Made by a program: the position numbers and the translations under genes
In this document: in pieces, positions 1-5,690 of the stretch
Layout: the number at the start of each line of letters is the position of its first letter
Position numbering within the stretch: the stretch's first letter is position 1
The notes under the pieces: generated by a model
The model's database searches: none
Told to the model about the DNA's origin: nothing
What the model saw: only the letters and a program-made list of their open reading frames with translations
DNA from: an uncultured Bacteroidales bacterium
GTDB taxonomy: Bacteria > Bacteroidota > Bacteroidia > Bacteroidales > P3
Length of the DNA: 5,690 bases
Assembly (NCBI GenBank): GCA_900319595.1
Contig: ONOZ01000092.1
Span: 1-5,690 of the forward strand
Direction: 5' to 3'

Positions 1-1760
1 TACCAACTTCATATAACGTTTATGTGTTGCCACGCGATTTATATAAGCAAGGCGGACGGTTGATGCAAGGGGCAATGGCAGGTTGGTTGCAAACAATGAC
101 TCAAAATCTGTTTGGTACAGGACTAAATAAACAAATATATGTTATAAAAGACGAATGCCATCAAGCAACAAACAATTTGGATAATTTAAGTGGGGATTAT
201 TTTTCAAAAACTATAAACTTCTCTGCTACTCCCAAGTTGATAAGAGGGCAAATTCCCGATGTAGAAATAACAGATGAGCAAGCAGTACAAGCAAACCTAA
301 TAAAACGTATTGATTTTGGCAATTCTGAGCAATTAGTACAAGAAAACGGCAAGACAGATGCGATAAACAAGCAATCCATTCTCTGTGCGATAGAAAAATT
401 TAAGGAAATAAAACCACAATACGTCGATAAACTAAAAGTAAATCCTTGTCTTATTATTCAAATATCAAATAAAGACAAAGCAGATAGTGAATGGAAGAAC
501 TTAATAAAGCCTGTTTTAGACAATAATCCTACATTGAAATGGATGCTTATTGTTGATAAGGATAAGGACTGCGACACTAATGATGTTGTTAAAAAGAATC
601 TGCCCGTCAAGAAATGGAAAGACTACGCCAAAGAAAAGTCTTCTAATATTGACATTATAATCTTTAAGATGGTTATATCGGAAGGTTGGGACATTCCTCG
701 TGCGTGCATGCTGTGTCAAGTAAGAAAAACAATATCAGATCAGTTAAATGAACAAGTAATGGGCAGGGTGAGAAGAAATCCTCGCCTTTTGGACTTTGAA
801 ACACTAACGCAAGAACAACAAGATTTAGCAATGACAGCGTGGGTATGGGGAAACGAACCAAAAGACAAGCAAAAAAGTTTTAATGTCCGCCTATTACAAA
901 ACTTAAATACTAACATTAGACAGGATTTTATAGTAAAGACAACCAAATTAGCAGACCTTACGGAAAAGAAAGACTTTAATATTGAAGAGTTTTTTGAAAA
1001 TAAAAAAGACAAGTTAGTCTCTACTGACATATTTTCTTTGTATGATAAATTACAAAAGCAAGAAACTGAAATTCAATCTTTATGCTGGGATTATACAAAG
1101 GAAGATATTTCTCGTTATTGGAGATTTTGCGAAAACATTGACGGGGTGAAAAAGGAGTACCATAATTATAAATGCGATTATGTGCAAAGTATGAAAGAGG
1201 ACAAGCCCACTTCTTTTCCAATATCTTCTATGTATTGGGATAATGGCAATGTTTTGAATATTGAGAATTGGATTTGGTTGCAGAAATCAGAAGATGAGGA
1301 TATTTTTTCTTTTGATTCTGATGCCGAAAAGAAATGGGCAAAAATCCTTAGAGATATTTGTGAAAAGAGTGCAAGAAAAGTAAGCAGTAATAACGACGAA
1401 AAACGATTTCTTTGGGGTAAAAACTTTCCTTTTAACTCAGACATAAAATATGAATACTATAATAACGGAGTCCATGCGTCATACCCCGACTTTATCTTGA
1501 AAGATAAGCAAGACAGAATTCATATTTTTGAAGTCAAAAGCGTAAATAAATCTAATAACCAAAATATTGACAATGTCGAGTACGAAGAAAAGGTAAGAAT
1601 ATTAGGGGCATGCTATCTCTACGCTTCAAAAATATTAGAAAACCATATATTCTATTTACCCATTTTGAAAAATGAAGATTGGCAAATAACAAGATATGAA
1701 AACGGAGATAAAGAAACTTTAACAGAAGAGCAATTTCAAAATAGTTTTAAGAGTTCATAG
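1..1760 (+). CDS. Type III restriction Res-like SF2 helicase-nuclease, 5'-truncated by window edge
   Basis: C-terminal part of an ATP-dependent DNA helicase/translocase fused to a nuclease, most like the Res subunit of type III restriction-modification systems. The frame is open from the left edge (first whole codon at 3), so the GTG at 24 is internal and the true start lies upstream, along with the Walker A motif. Counting residues from position 24: motif II DECH at 43-46, motif III SATP at 67-70, a motif V-like ISEGWDIPRA at 218-227, and motif VI QVMGRVRRNP at 244-253 with its arginine finger candidates. A PD-(D/E)xK nuclease lies near the C-terminus: YPDF with D489, then FEVK with E503 and K505. 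This order (helicase, long linker, nuclease) is that of type III Res proteins. No methyltransferase (Mod) gene is visible, so the system type is unproven; another helicase-nuclease defence protein is possible. It ends TAG at 1758-1760, overlapping the convergent iron operon. Confidence 0.85.
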   Translation, partial: PTSYNVYVLPRDLYKQGGRLMQGAMAGWLQTMTQNLFGTGLNKQIYVIKDECHQATNNLDNLSGDYFSKTINFSATPKLIRGQIPDVEITDEQAVQANLIKRIDFGNSEQLVQENGKTDAINKQSILCAIEKFKEIKPQYVDKLKVNPCLIIQISNKDKADSEWKNLIKPVLDNNPTLKWMLIVDKDKDCDTNDVVKKNLPVKKWKDYAKEKSSNIDIIIFKMVISEGWDIPRACMLCQVRKTISDQLNEQVMGRVRRNPRLLDFETLTQEQQDLAMTAWVWGNEPKDKQKSFNVRLLQNLNTNIRQDFIVKTTKLADLTEKKDFNIEEFFENKKDKLVSTDIFSLYDKLQKQETEIQSLCWDYTKEDISRYWRFCENIDGVKKEYHNYKCDYVQSMKEDKPTSFPISSMYWDNGNVLNIENWIWLQKSEDEDIFSFDSDAEKKWAKILRDICEKSARKVSSNNDEKRFLWGKNFPFNSDIKYEYYNNGVHASYPDFILKDKQDRIHIFEVKSVNKSNNQNIDNVEYEEKVRILGACYLYASKILENHIFYLPILKNEDWQITRYENGDKETLTEEQFQNSFKSS

Positions 1761-1887
1761 AACCGCAATTGCAACCGTTACAACTTTTATTTTTGCATTT
1801 TCCTCTACCACAAAATCTTTTGAATAAAAAGAATCCAGCAACTGCAATGATAACTCCTACTAATATGTTTTGTAATAGCATATTCAT
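1747..1887 (-). CDS. FeoB-associated Cys-rich membrane protein, 46 aa
   Basis: Small membrane protein read on the minus strand from ATG at 1887-1885 to TAA at 1749-1747. It begins MNMLLQNILVGVIIAVAGFF: one hydrophobic segment at about residues 4-22, followed by a basic FKR and a cysteine-rich tail with C26, C31, C36, C39 and C41 (C-x4-C-x4-C-x2-C-x-C). Size, one N-terminal membrane helix, cysteine tail and position right behind feoB match the FeoB-associated Cys-rich membrane protein family. Its biochemical role is not established; the cysteines suggest metal or iron-sulfur handling, or contact with FeoB. The start lies 7 bases after the feoB stop, so it is surely co-transcribed with feoB. 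A second in-frame ATG (residue 3) is an alternative start. The last 14 bases overlap the end of the convergent restriction gene. Confidence 0.85.
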   Translation of the reverse strand: MNMLLQNILVGVIIAVAGFFLFKRFCGRGKCKNKSCNGCNCGSMNS

Positions 1888-1894
1888 ACATACA

Positions 1895-4324
1895 TCATAT
1901 TATATAGTTTCCTATTTGAAAAACAATAGTACTTACAATCCAGGCAAGACAAATAGTATAAGCCATAGCAAACAAAGCCCAACGCCATTTACCTGTCTCA
2001 CTTTTGATTGCAACAATTGTAGATAAACAAGGCATATATAAAAGTACGAATATAAGCATACTAAAAGCAGATAAAGGTGTCATATTAGTAGAAATTAGAC
2101 GCGAAATTCTCAAATCTGCCTCTTCTTCTCTTATTTCTAATGTATCATCATCTACACTACTACTTTCAGATGAGTATAAAACACCCATAGTTGAAGCAAC
2201 GATTTCTTTGGCAAATGCACCACTTAACAAACTTACGCTTTGTTTCCAATCAAATCCACAAGGCTCCATCATGGGTTCAATTCCCTTTCCTATTTTTCCT
2301 AAATAAGAGTTTTCCATTTGCTCCTTAGTGCTATTATATGCGTTGTGATTTGGGTAATAACCTAACGCCCAAACTAATATTGAAGCAAAAAGAATTATTG
2401 TTCCCATTTTTTTTAAATACTCTTTGCCTTTTTCCCATGTATGTCTTAATACTGCTTTATGAGTAGGCATACGATAAGGAGGAAGTTCCATGACAAACGG
2501 AGTACTTTCGCCCTTGACTACAAATTTGCTAAACAATCTTGCCATAAGTATTGCTACAATCATACCAAGCACATACAAAAACAAGAGAATTAATGGTGCT
2601 TTTGTTGGAAAGAATGCACCTATTAGGATAAGATAAACAGGTATCCTTGCCGAGCATGACATAAAAGGTATAATTAACGTCGTTATCAAACGAGATTTTC
2701 TATCCTCTATAGTACGAGTCGCCATTATTGCCGGAATATTGCAACCAAACCCCATAATCATAGGAATAAAACTTTTGCCATGTAATCCCATTTTATGCAT
2801 TAGTTTATCCATAATAAAAGCTGCACGTGCCATGTAACCACTATCTTCCATAAATGAAATGAAAAGGTATAATATCAAAATGTTTGGCAAAAATACAATA
2901 ACACTTCCCACCCCTGCTATTATTCCATCTACAATTAAATCTTTCAGTGGTCCATCTGACATAAGCAAAGAAACACTTTCACCCAACCAACCAAATAAAG
3001 CGTCTATCCAATCCATAGGATATTGCCCTATAAAAAAAGTACAGAAAAACGTTATGAACATGAAAAGTAAGAAAACTGGGTATCCAAGATATTTATTTGT
3101 AACAATAGTGTCTATAAGTTCGGTTATCTTGTTTCTATTCGGCTTTTCGTTTTTATAATACACTTCTTTCAACGCACCACGTATAAATCCATATTTCGCA
3201 TCAGTAATAGCACTTTCCAAATCTGTTTTATTATCTTTTCCAAATTCCAATGCAATATTATCTCGCAACTTTATTAAGTCCTTATCTGGGTCATTCGCTA
3301 TGACAAAAGACTCCATATCCTTATCATTCTCAAAAAGTTTGATAGCAAGAAACCTTGTAGATAATTCATCTGAAAAGCCATGATTATAAAGTGCGGTACG
3401 AAGCTCCCTTATTCTCTTTTCAATTTCTTTTCCATGATTGATATGGATATGATGAAAGGTTTCATCCCTATCTTCATATACATCAATAATCTTATCGAAC
3501 AGTTCATATACACCTTTCCCTACTCTACCAATTGTAGGTACAATTGGAATCCCTAAAAGAGTCGCCAATTGCTGCAAATCTAGCTCATCGCCACTTTTTT
3601 CTAACTCATCGTAAATATTCAATGCCATAACAACTCGCAAATCCATATCAATGATTTGTGTTGTCAAGTAAAGATTACGCTCAATATTAGAGGCATCAAC
3701 AACATTTAAGATAATATCTGGCTTTTTGTTTATTATATGTTTTCTAACATACAATTCCTCAGGCGAATATGCACTCAAAGAATATGTACCAGGCAAATCT
3801 ACCAAGTTAAATGTATAATCCTTATACTGAAAAGTCCCGATTTTTTCATCAACCGTTACCCCGCTATAATTTCCAACATGTTCATGTGCATTAGCCGCCA
3901 CATTGAAAATGGAAGTCTTGCCACAATTTGGATTTCCTACTAAAGCAACATTTATAGTTTTAGATTTTTTTTCGGCGAGTTGCTTCACTTTCTTTATATT
4001 TGGCACATAATTTGACGAAACTGTGTTACTATCAATATCTTCTAACTTATGCGTATAGTCAGTATTTATGTTATTATCCTTATTTTGCAACTCAGCCTCC
4101 TCAAACGATACAATTTCTATTTGAGATGCATCTTTACGCCTTAACGAAACCTCGAAGTTGAGTATTTTATACTTGATAGGGTCGTTAAGCGGAGCATTAA
4201 TAATAGATTCCACGACATTACCTTTCACAAATCCCATCTCCAATATACGTTTTCTGAAAGCACCGTGTCCTAATACCTTAACAATCACTCCTTTTTCGTT
4301 AGTTTTTAGTTCGGATAGTAACAT
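1895..4324 (-). CDS. feoB: FeoA-FeoB fusion, ferrous iron transporter
   Basis: Inner-membrane Fe(II) uptake protein with a G-protein domain, 809 residues. Residues 1-75 are a FeoA (SH3-like) domain, with MGFVKG at 30-35. A polar linker of about 45-50 residues follows. The GTPase domain has G1 GNPNCGKTS at 130-138, a G2 region at 151-163 (probably T157), G3 DLPG at 176-179, G4 NIYD at 236-239 and a G5-like region near 264-271. A helical, charged segment at about 290-405 leads to the membrane part, with hydrophobic helices from about 414 to 803. Two Gate motifs are intact: GFGCNIPA at 525-532 (C528) and SCSARIPVY at 556-564 (C557); MPCLSTIVAI at 764-773 is also conserved. An acidic, serine-rich loop sits at 719-740. 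Stand-alone FeoB is usually near 700-770 residues; the extra length is the FeoA domain. ATG at 4324 is preceded by an A-rich leader without a Shine-Dalgarno sequence. First gene of a two-gene operon with the Cys-rich protein. Confidence 0.97.
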   Translation of the reverse strand: MLLSELKTNEKGVIVKVLGHGAFRKRILEMGFVKGNVVESIINAPLNDPIKYKILNFEVSLRRKDASQIEIVSFEEAELQNKDNNINTDYTHKLEDIDSNTVSSNYVPNIKKVKQLAEKKSKTINVALVGNPNCGKTSIFNVAANAHEHVGNYSGVTVDEKIGTFQYKDYTFNLVDLPGTYSLSAYSPEELYVRKHIINKKPDIILNVVDASNIERNLYLTTQIIDMDLRVVMALNIYDELEKSGDELDLQQLATLLGIPIVPTIGRVGKGVYELFDKIIDVYEDRDETFHHIHINHGKEIEKRIRELRTALYNHGFSDELSTRFLAIKLFENDKDMESFVIANDPDKDLIKLRDNIALEFGKDNKTDLESAITDAKYGFIRGALKEVYYKNEKPNRNKITELIDTIVTNKYLGYPVFLLFMFITFFCTFFIGQYPMDWIDALFGWLGESVSLLMSDGPLKDLIVDGIIAGVGSVIVFLPNILILYLFISFMEDSGYMARAAFIMDKLMHKMGLHGKSFIPMIMGFGCNIPAIMATRTIEDRKSRLITTLIIPFMSCSARIPVYLILIGAFFPTKAPLILLFLYVLGMIVAILMARLFSKFVVKGESTPFVMELPPYRMPTHKAVLRHTWEKGKEYLKKMGTIILFASILVWALGYYPNHNAYNSTKEQMENSYLGKIGKGIEPMMEPCGFDWKQSVSLLSGAFAKEIVASTMGVLYSSESSSVDDDTLEIREEEADLRISRLISTNMTPLSAFSMLIFVLLYMPCLSTIVAIKSETGKWRWALFAMAYTICLAWIVSTIVFQIGNYII

Positions 4325-4329
4325 ATCTT

Positions 4330-4359
4330 TTGTTTTTTATAATAATTTTTGTACCTTTG
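4330..4359 (+). promoter_or_regulatory. Predicted promoter of the divergent regulator gene
   Basis: On the plus strand, TTG at 4330-4332 is followed after 19 bases by TACCTTTG at 4352-4359, again matching the Bacteroidota -33/-7 pattern. Transcription would begin near 4365, leaving a leader of about 160 bases before the regulator start. The promoter lies within the predicted feoB leader, its -33 element only 6 bases from the feoB start codon, so polymerase could not occupy both promoters at once. The long leader leaves room for another, unseen start site closer to the gene. Confidence 0.55.
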
Positions 4360-4373
4360 CAATTCCAAAGTTA
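4352..4373. promoter_or_regulatory. Imperfect 22-base palindrome joining the two -7 boxes; candidate operator
   Basis: The arms are TACCTTTG (4352-4359) and CAAAGTTA (4366-4373), separated by CAATTC. The arms match as an inverted repeat at 7 of 8 positions and the centre holds AATT. The inner form, CTTTG-N6-CAAAG, has the geometry of a dimeric regulator site. Part of the symmetry follows automatically from two -7 boxes facing each other, so operator function is a hypothesis. Confidence 0.4.
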
Positions 4374-4396
4374 ATTCATTTAAATTGATTTTGCAA
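4366..4396 (-). promoter_or_regulatory. Predicted feoB promoter (Bacteroidota type)
   Basis: Read on the minus strand, a TTG at 4396-4394 is followed after 20 bases by TAACTTTG at 4373-4366, matching the TAnnTTTG -7 box and TTG -33 element of the Bacteroidota primary sigma factor. The start of transcription would fall near 4360, giving a feoB leader of about 36 bases. The -33 element lies inside a perfect 12-base palindrome at 4388-4399. The box and spacing are seen directly; activity is inferred. Confidence 0.65.
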
Positions 4397-4399
4397 AAT
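4388..4399. repeat. Perfect 12-base palindrome over the feoB -33 element
   Basis: ATTTTGCAAAAT at 4388-4399 equals its own reverse complement and covers the TTG assigned as the feoB -33 element. It shares TTTGCAA with the palindrome at the -7 boxes. In DNA this AT-rich, short palindromes arise by chance; the position is what makes it notable. Confidence 0.4.
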
Positions 4400-4524
4400 T
4401 AAATATTTTTCTATTCAAATAAAATACCTACTATTGAGTATTTATTCTTAATAGACAAAAAAAATTAAATACAAATATACCAAAATAACTGAATTCGACG
4501 TTATACAAACGAAATATACAAAAA

Positions 4525-5469
4525 ATGATGAAAGAAAAATATATAAAAGAAGATAAAATGTCTGAACTCTTAGCCACGAGTGAAAAACTTTTGCAAGTGG
4601 TATCACGTTTTGGTATTCATTTGGGAGTGGGTGAGAAAACCATAGAACAAGTTTGCACAGAACACAAGGTAGATGTAAGGACATTTCTTGCCGTTGTAAA
4701 TTTTACATATTCAGCAGGTGAAATGAAGCCAAAAGAAGGCGACATAAATCTAAAAACTCTATGTTTATATCTGCAGAATACACATATTTATATGTCGAAA
4801 TTTCTTTTACCTCACATACGAAGACATCTTATTGATGCATTAGGAGCTTCTACTAATAACGATGTTACATTCTTAATTATCAAATTTTTTGATGAGTACT
4901 GCCAAGAATTGAAAAATCACATGGAGATAGAGGATAAAGAAATTTTTTCTCGTATTGATGATTTGTTACAAGGCAAAAAAGCAACACATCTAGCAACCGA
5001 GATAAGCAAAATGCATACTTTTCCAATAGAACAAAAGCTTTCCGAATTGAAAAATATAATTATCAAATATTATTCCTCTTCTTCTGATAACAATATGATA
5101 TACAATATTCTACAACATTTATTCATGTGTGAGTATGACCTATTTATCCACGACAAATTAGAAAGTCATTTGCTTATGCCTGAAGTAAGAAGGATGGAAA
5201 TAAAAAATGAATGCAATAATAGCACATTGCATAACGAAGAGGAATCTGAAATTTCAGAAGAATTGACTAAGAGAGAACAAGATATTATAGTTTGCGTTGT
5301 AAAAGGTATGACAAATAAGGAAACAGCCGACAAATTGTTTATCTCCGTCAATACCGTAACTACTCACAGACGCAATATAGCAAAAAAATTAAACATACAT
5401 TCTCCGGCGGGTTTGACAATTTATGCCATTGTAAATGGGTTAGTAGATATAAAAGAAATCAAAATTTAA
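4525..5469 (+). CDS. RIC/hemerythrin-like di-iron domain fused to LuxR-type DNA-binding domain; putative feo regulator
   Basis: Cytoplasmic transcription regulator of 314 residues with no signal peptide or membrane segment. Residues about 20-60 resemble the ScdA_N domain of RIC iron-sulfur repair proteins (RFGIHLGVGEKTIEQVC), but the usual paired cysteines are replaced by GV. Residues about 80-225 resemble a hemerythrin-like four-helix bundle. H87, H132, E136, H164, H209 and E213 match, in order and almost exactly in spacing, the six di-iron ligands of E. coli YtfE (H84, H129, E133, H160, H204, E208). After an acidic linker (230-246), residues 246-309 form a LuxR/GerE helix-turn-helix: LTKREQDII, then GMTNKETADKLFISVNTVTTHRRNI. 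There is no receiver domain. It could sense Fe(II), oxygen or NO and control feoB, from which it diverges; sensing and target are inferred. ATG at 4528 or 4558 (M12, preceded by GAAGA) are alternative starts; the domain homology begins after M12. Confidence 0.85.
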   Translation: MMKEKYIKEDKMSELLATSEKLLQVVSRFGIHLGVGEKTIEQVCTEHKVDVRTFLAVVNFTYSAGEMKPKEGDINLKTLCLYLQNTHIYMSKFLLPHIRRHLIDALGASTNNDVTFLIIKFFDEYCQELKNHMEIEDKEIFSRIDDLLQGKKATHLATEISKMHTFPIEQKLSELKNIIIKYYSSSSDNNMIYNILQHLFMCEYDLFIHDKLESHLLMPEVRRMEIKNECNNSTLHNEEESEISEELTKREQDIIVCVVKGMTNKETADKLFISVNTVTTHRRNIAKKLNIHSPAGLTIYAIVNGLVDIKEIKI

Positions 5470-5486
5470 TAATTTCGAAGATTATT
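5468..5486 (+). terminator. Weak AT-only hairpin at the end of the regulator gene
   Basis: AATAAT (5468-5473) can pair with ATTATT (5481-5486) around a 7-base loop TTCGAAG; TT-ATTA follows. The stem has six A-U pairs only and starts inside the TAA stop codon. It is the only hairpin close to the gene end that I found, but it is too weak to be a convincing intrinsic terminator. Confidence 0.2.
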
Positions 5487-5625
5487 TTATTACAAATAAG
5501 AAATATTTTTCCAAAAAGCGAGAAAAAATCATCCCTATTTCCTATGAACGTGTTTTTAATATAATTATCTGATTTTTAGTAAATTTACATATTTTTTATC
5601 TAATTTTCGAAAAAAAGTTGTAAAA

Positions 5626-5681
5626 AAATTTGGTGGGGAAAAATGATTGTAGTAATTTTGCAATTCCAAATTTGGCGGGGA
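5626..5681 (+). repeat. Near-perfect 14-base direct repeat flanking the right-edge promoter
   Basis: AAATTTGGTGGGGA at 5626-5639 and AAATTTGGCGGGGA at 5668-5681 agree at 13 of 14 positions and are offset by 42 bases, about four helical turns. The first copy contains the TTTG used as the -33 element; the second follows the expected transcription start. The G-run stands out in a very AT-rich stretch. They could be tandem operator sites, or -33 elements of two tandem promoters, the second with its -7 box beyond the window. Confidence 0.45.
5630..5660 (+). promoter_or_regulatory. Predicted promoter for a gene beyond the right edge
   Basis: TTG at 5630-5632 is followed after 20 bases by TAATTTTG at 5653-5660, the same Bacteroidota layout as the two promoters between feoB and the regulator. 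The start would be near 5666. The string TTTGCAATTCCAAA at 5657-5670 is identical to that at 4356-4369 in the regulator promoter. No coding start is seen before the window ends; the rest of 5470-5690 is AT-rich with no recognisable gene. Confidence 0.6.
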
Positions 5682-5690
5682 GAGTTAAGA

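Noticed and set aside
24..26. GTG at 24 as the true start of the helicase-nuclease gene
   Set aside because: The frame is open to the left edge and the protein would lack the Walker A motif that its helicase motifs require, so the start lies upstream of the window.
1769..2306. Plus-strand open frames of 85 and 100 codons opposite the Cys-rich gene and the 3' end of feoB
   Set aside because: They lie antisense to well-supported coding sequence, show no recognisable domain, and their residues reflect the complement of conserved FeoB codons.
2859..4388. Further plus-strand frames (99, 68 and 76 codons) opposite feoB
   Set aside because: They are antisense to conserved FeoA, GTPase and Gate motifs and have no start context or domain of their own.
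4448..4684. Minus-strand 78-codon frame rich in hydrophobic residues between feoB and the regulator
   Set aside because: Hydrophobicity follows from the T-rich complement of A-rich DNA; it overlaps the start of the regulator and resembles no known protein.
4525..5469. Reading the regulator as a two-component response regulator because of its LuxR-type C-terminus
   Set aside because: The N-terminal part has no receiver-domain aspartate pocket; its histidine and glutamate spacing instead matches a hemerythrin/RIC-like bundle.
1..5690. CRISPR array, tRNA, rRNA, insertion sequence or transposase
   Set aside because: I saw no regularly spaced repeats, no cloverleaf-like or ribosomal RNA sequence, and no transposase motifs or terminal inverted repeats with target duplications.

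Overview
The window looks like chromosomal DNA of a low-GC member of the Bacteroidota, most likely Bacteroidales. Three things point there: a FeoA-FeoB fusion, a FeoB-associated Cys-rich mini-protein directly behind it, and intergenic matches to the Bacteroidota promoter (a TTG at -33, 19-20 bases, then TAnnTTTG at -7). Start codons have A-rich leaders rather than strong Shine-Dalgarno sequences, which also fits. Species cannot be named from the sequence alone.

Layout. (1) Positions 1-1760, plus strand: the C-terminal part of a superfamily II helicase-nuclease resembling the Res subunit of type III restriction systems; its N-terminus lies upstream of the window. (2) Positions 1747-1887, minus strand: a 46-residue FeoB-associated Cys-rich membrane protein, whose 3' end overlaps the end of the restriction gene by 14 bases. 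(3) Positions 1895-4324, minus strand: an 809-residue FeoA-FeoB fusion, the ferrous iron transporter. (4) Positions 4325-4524: a regulatory region with two face-to-face promoter matches that share one 22-base imperfect palindrome. (5) Positions 4525-5469, plus strand: a divergent regulator with a degenerate ScdA_N-like segment, a hemerythrin/RIC-like di-iron domain that keeps all six expected ligands, and a C-terminal LuxR-type helix-turn-helix. (6) Positions 5470-5690: AT-rich DNA ending in a third promoter match for a gene beyond the right edge.

How the parts fit. Items 2-5 read as a ferrous iron uptake module with its own putative sensor-regulator. The di-iron domain could sense iron, oxygen or nitric oxide and pass this to the LuxR-type DNA-binding domain, which may act on the shared feo/regulator promoter. 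A 14-base string spanning the expected start of the regulator transcript recurs exactly at the promoter at the right edge, so the downstream gene may share this control. The restriction-type gene looks functionally unrelated and simply converges on the iron operon. The regulatory link is inferred from gene order and motifs.
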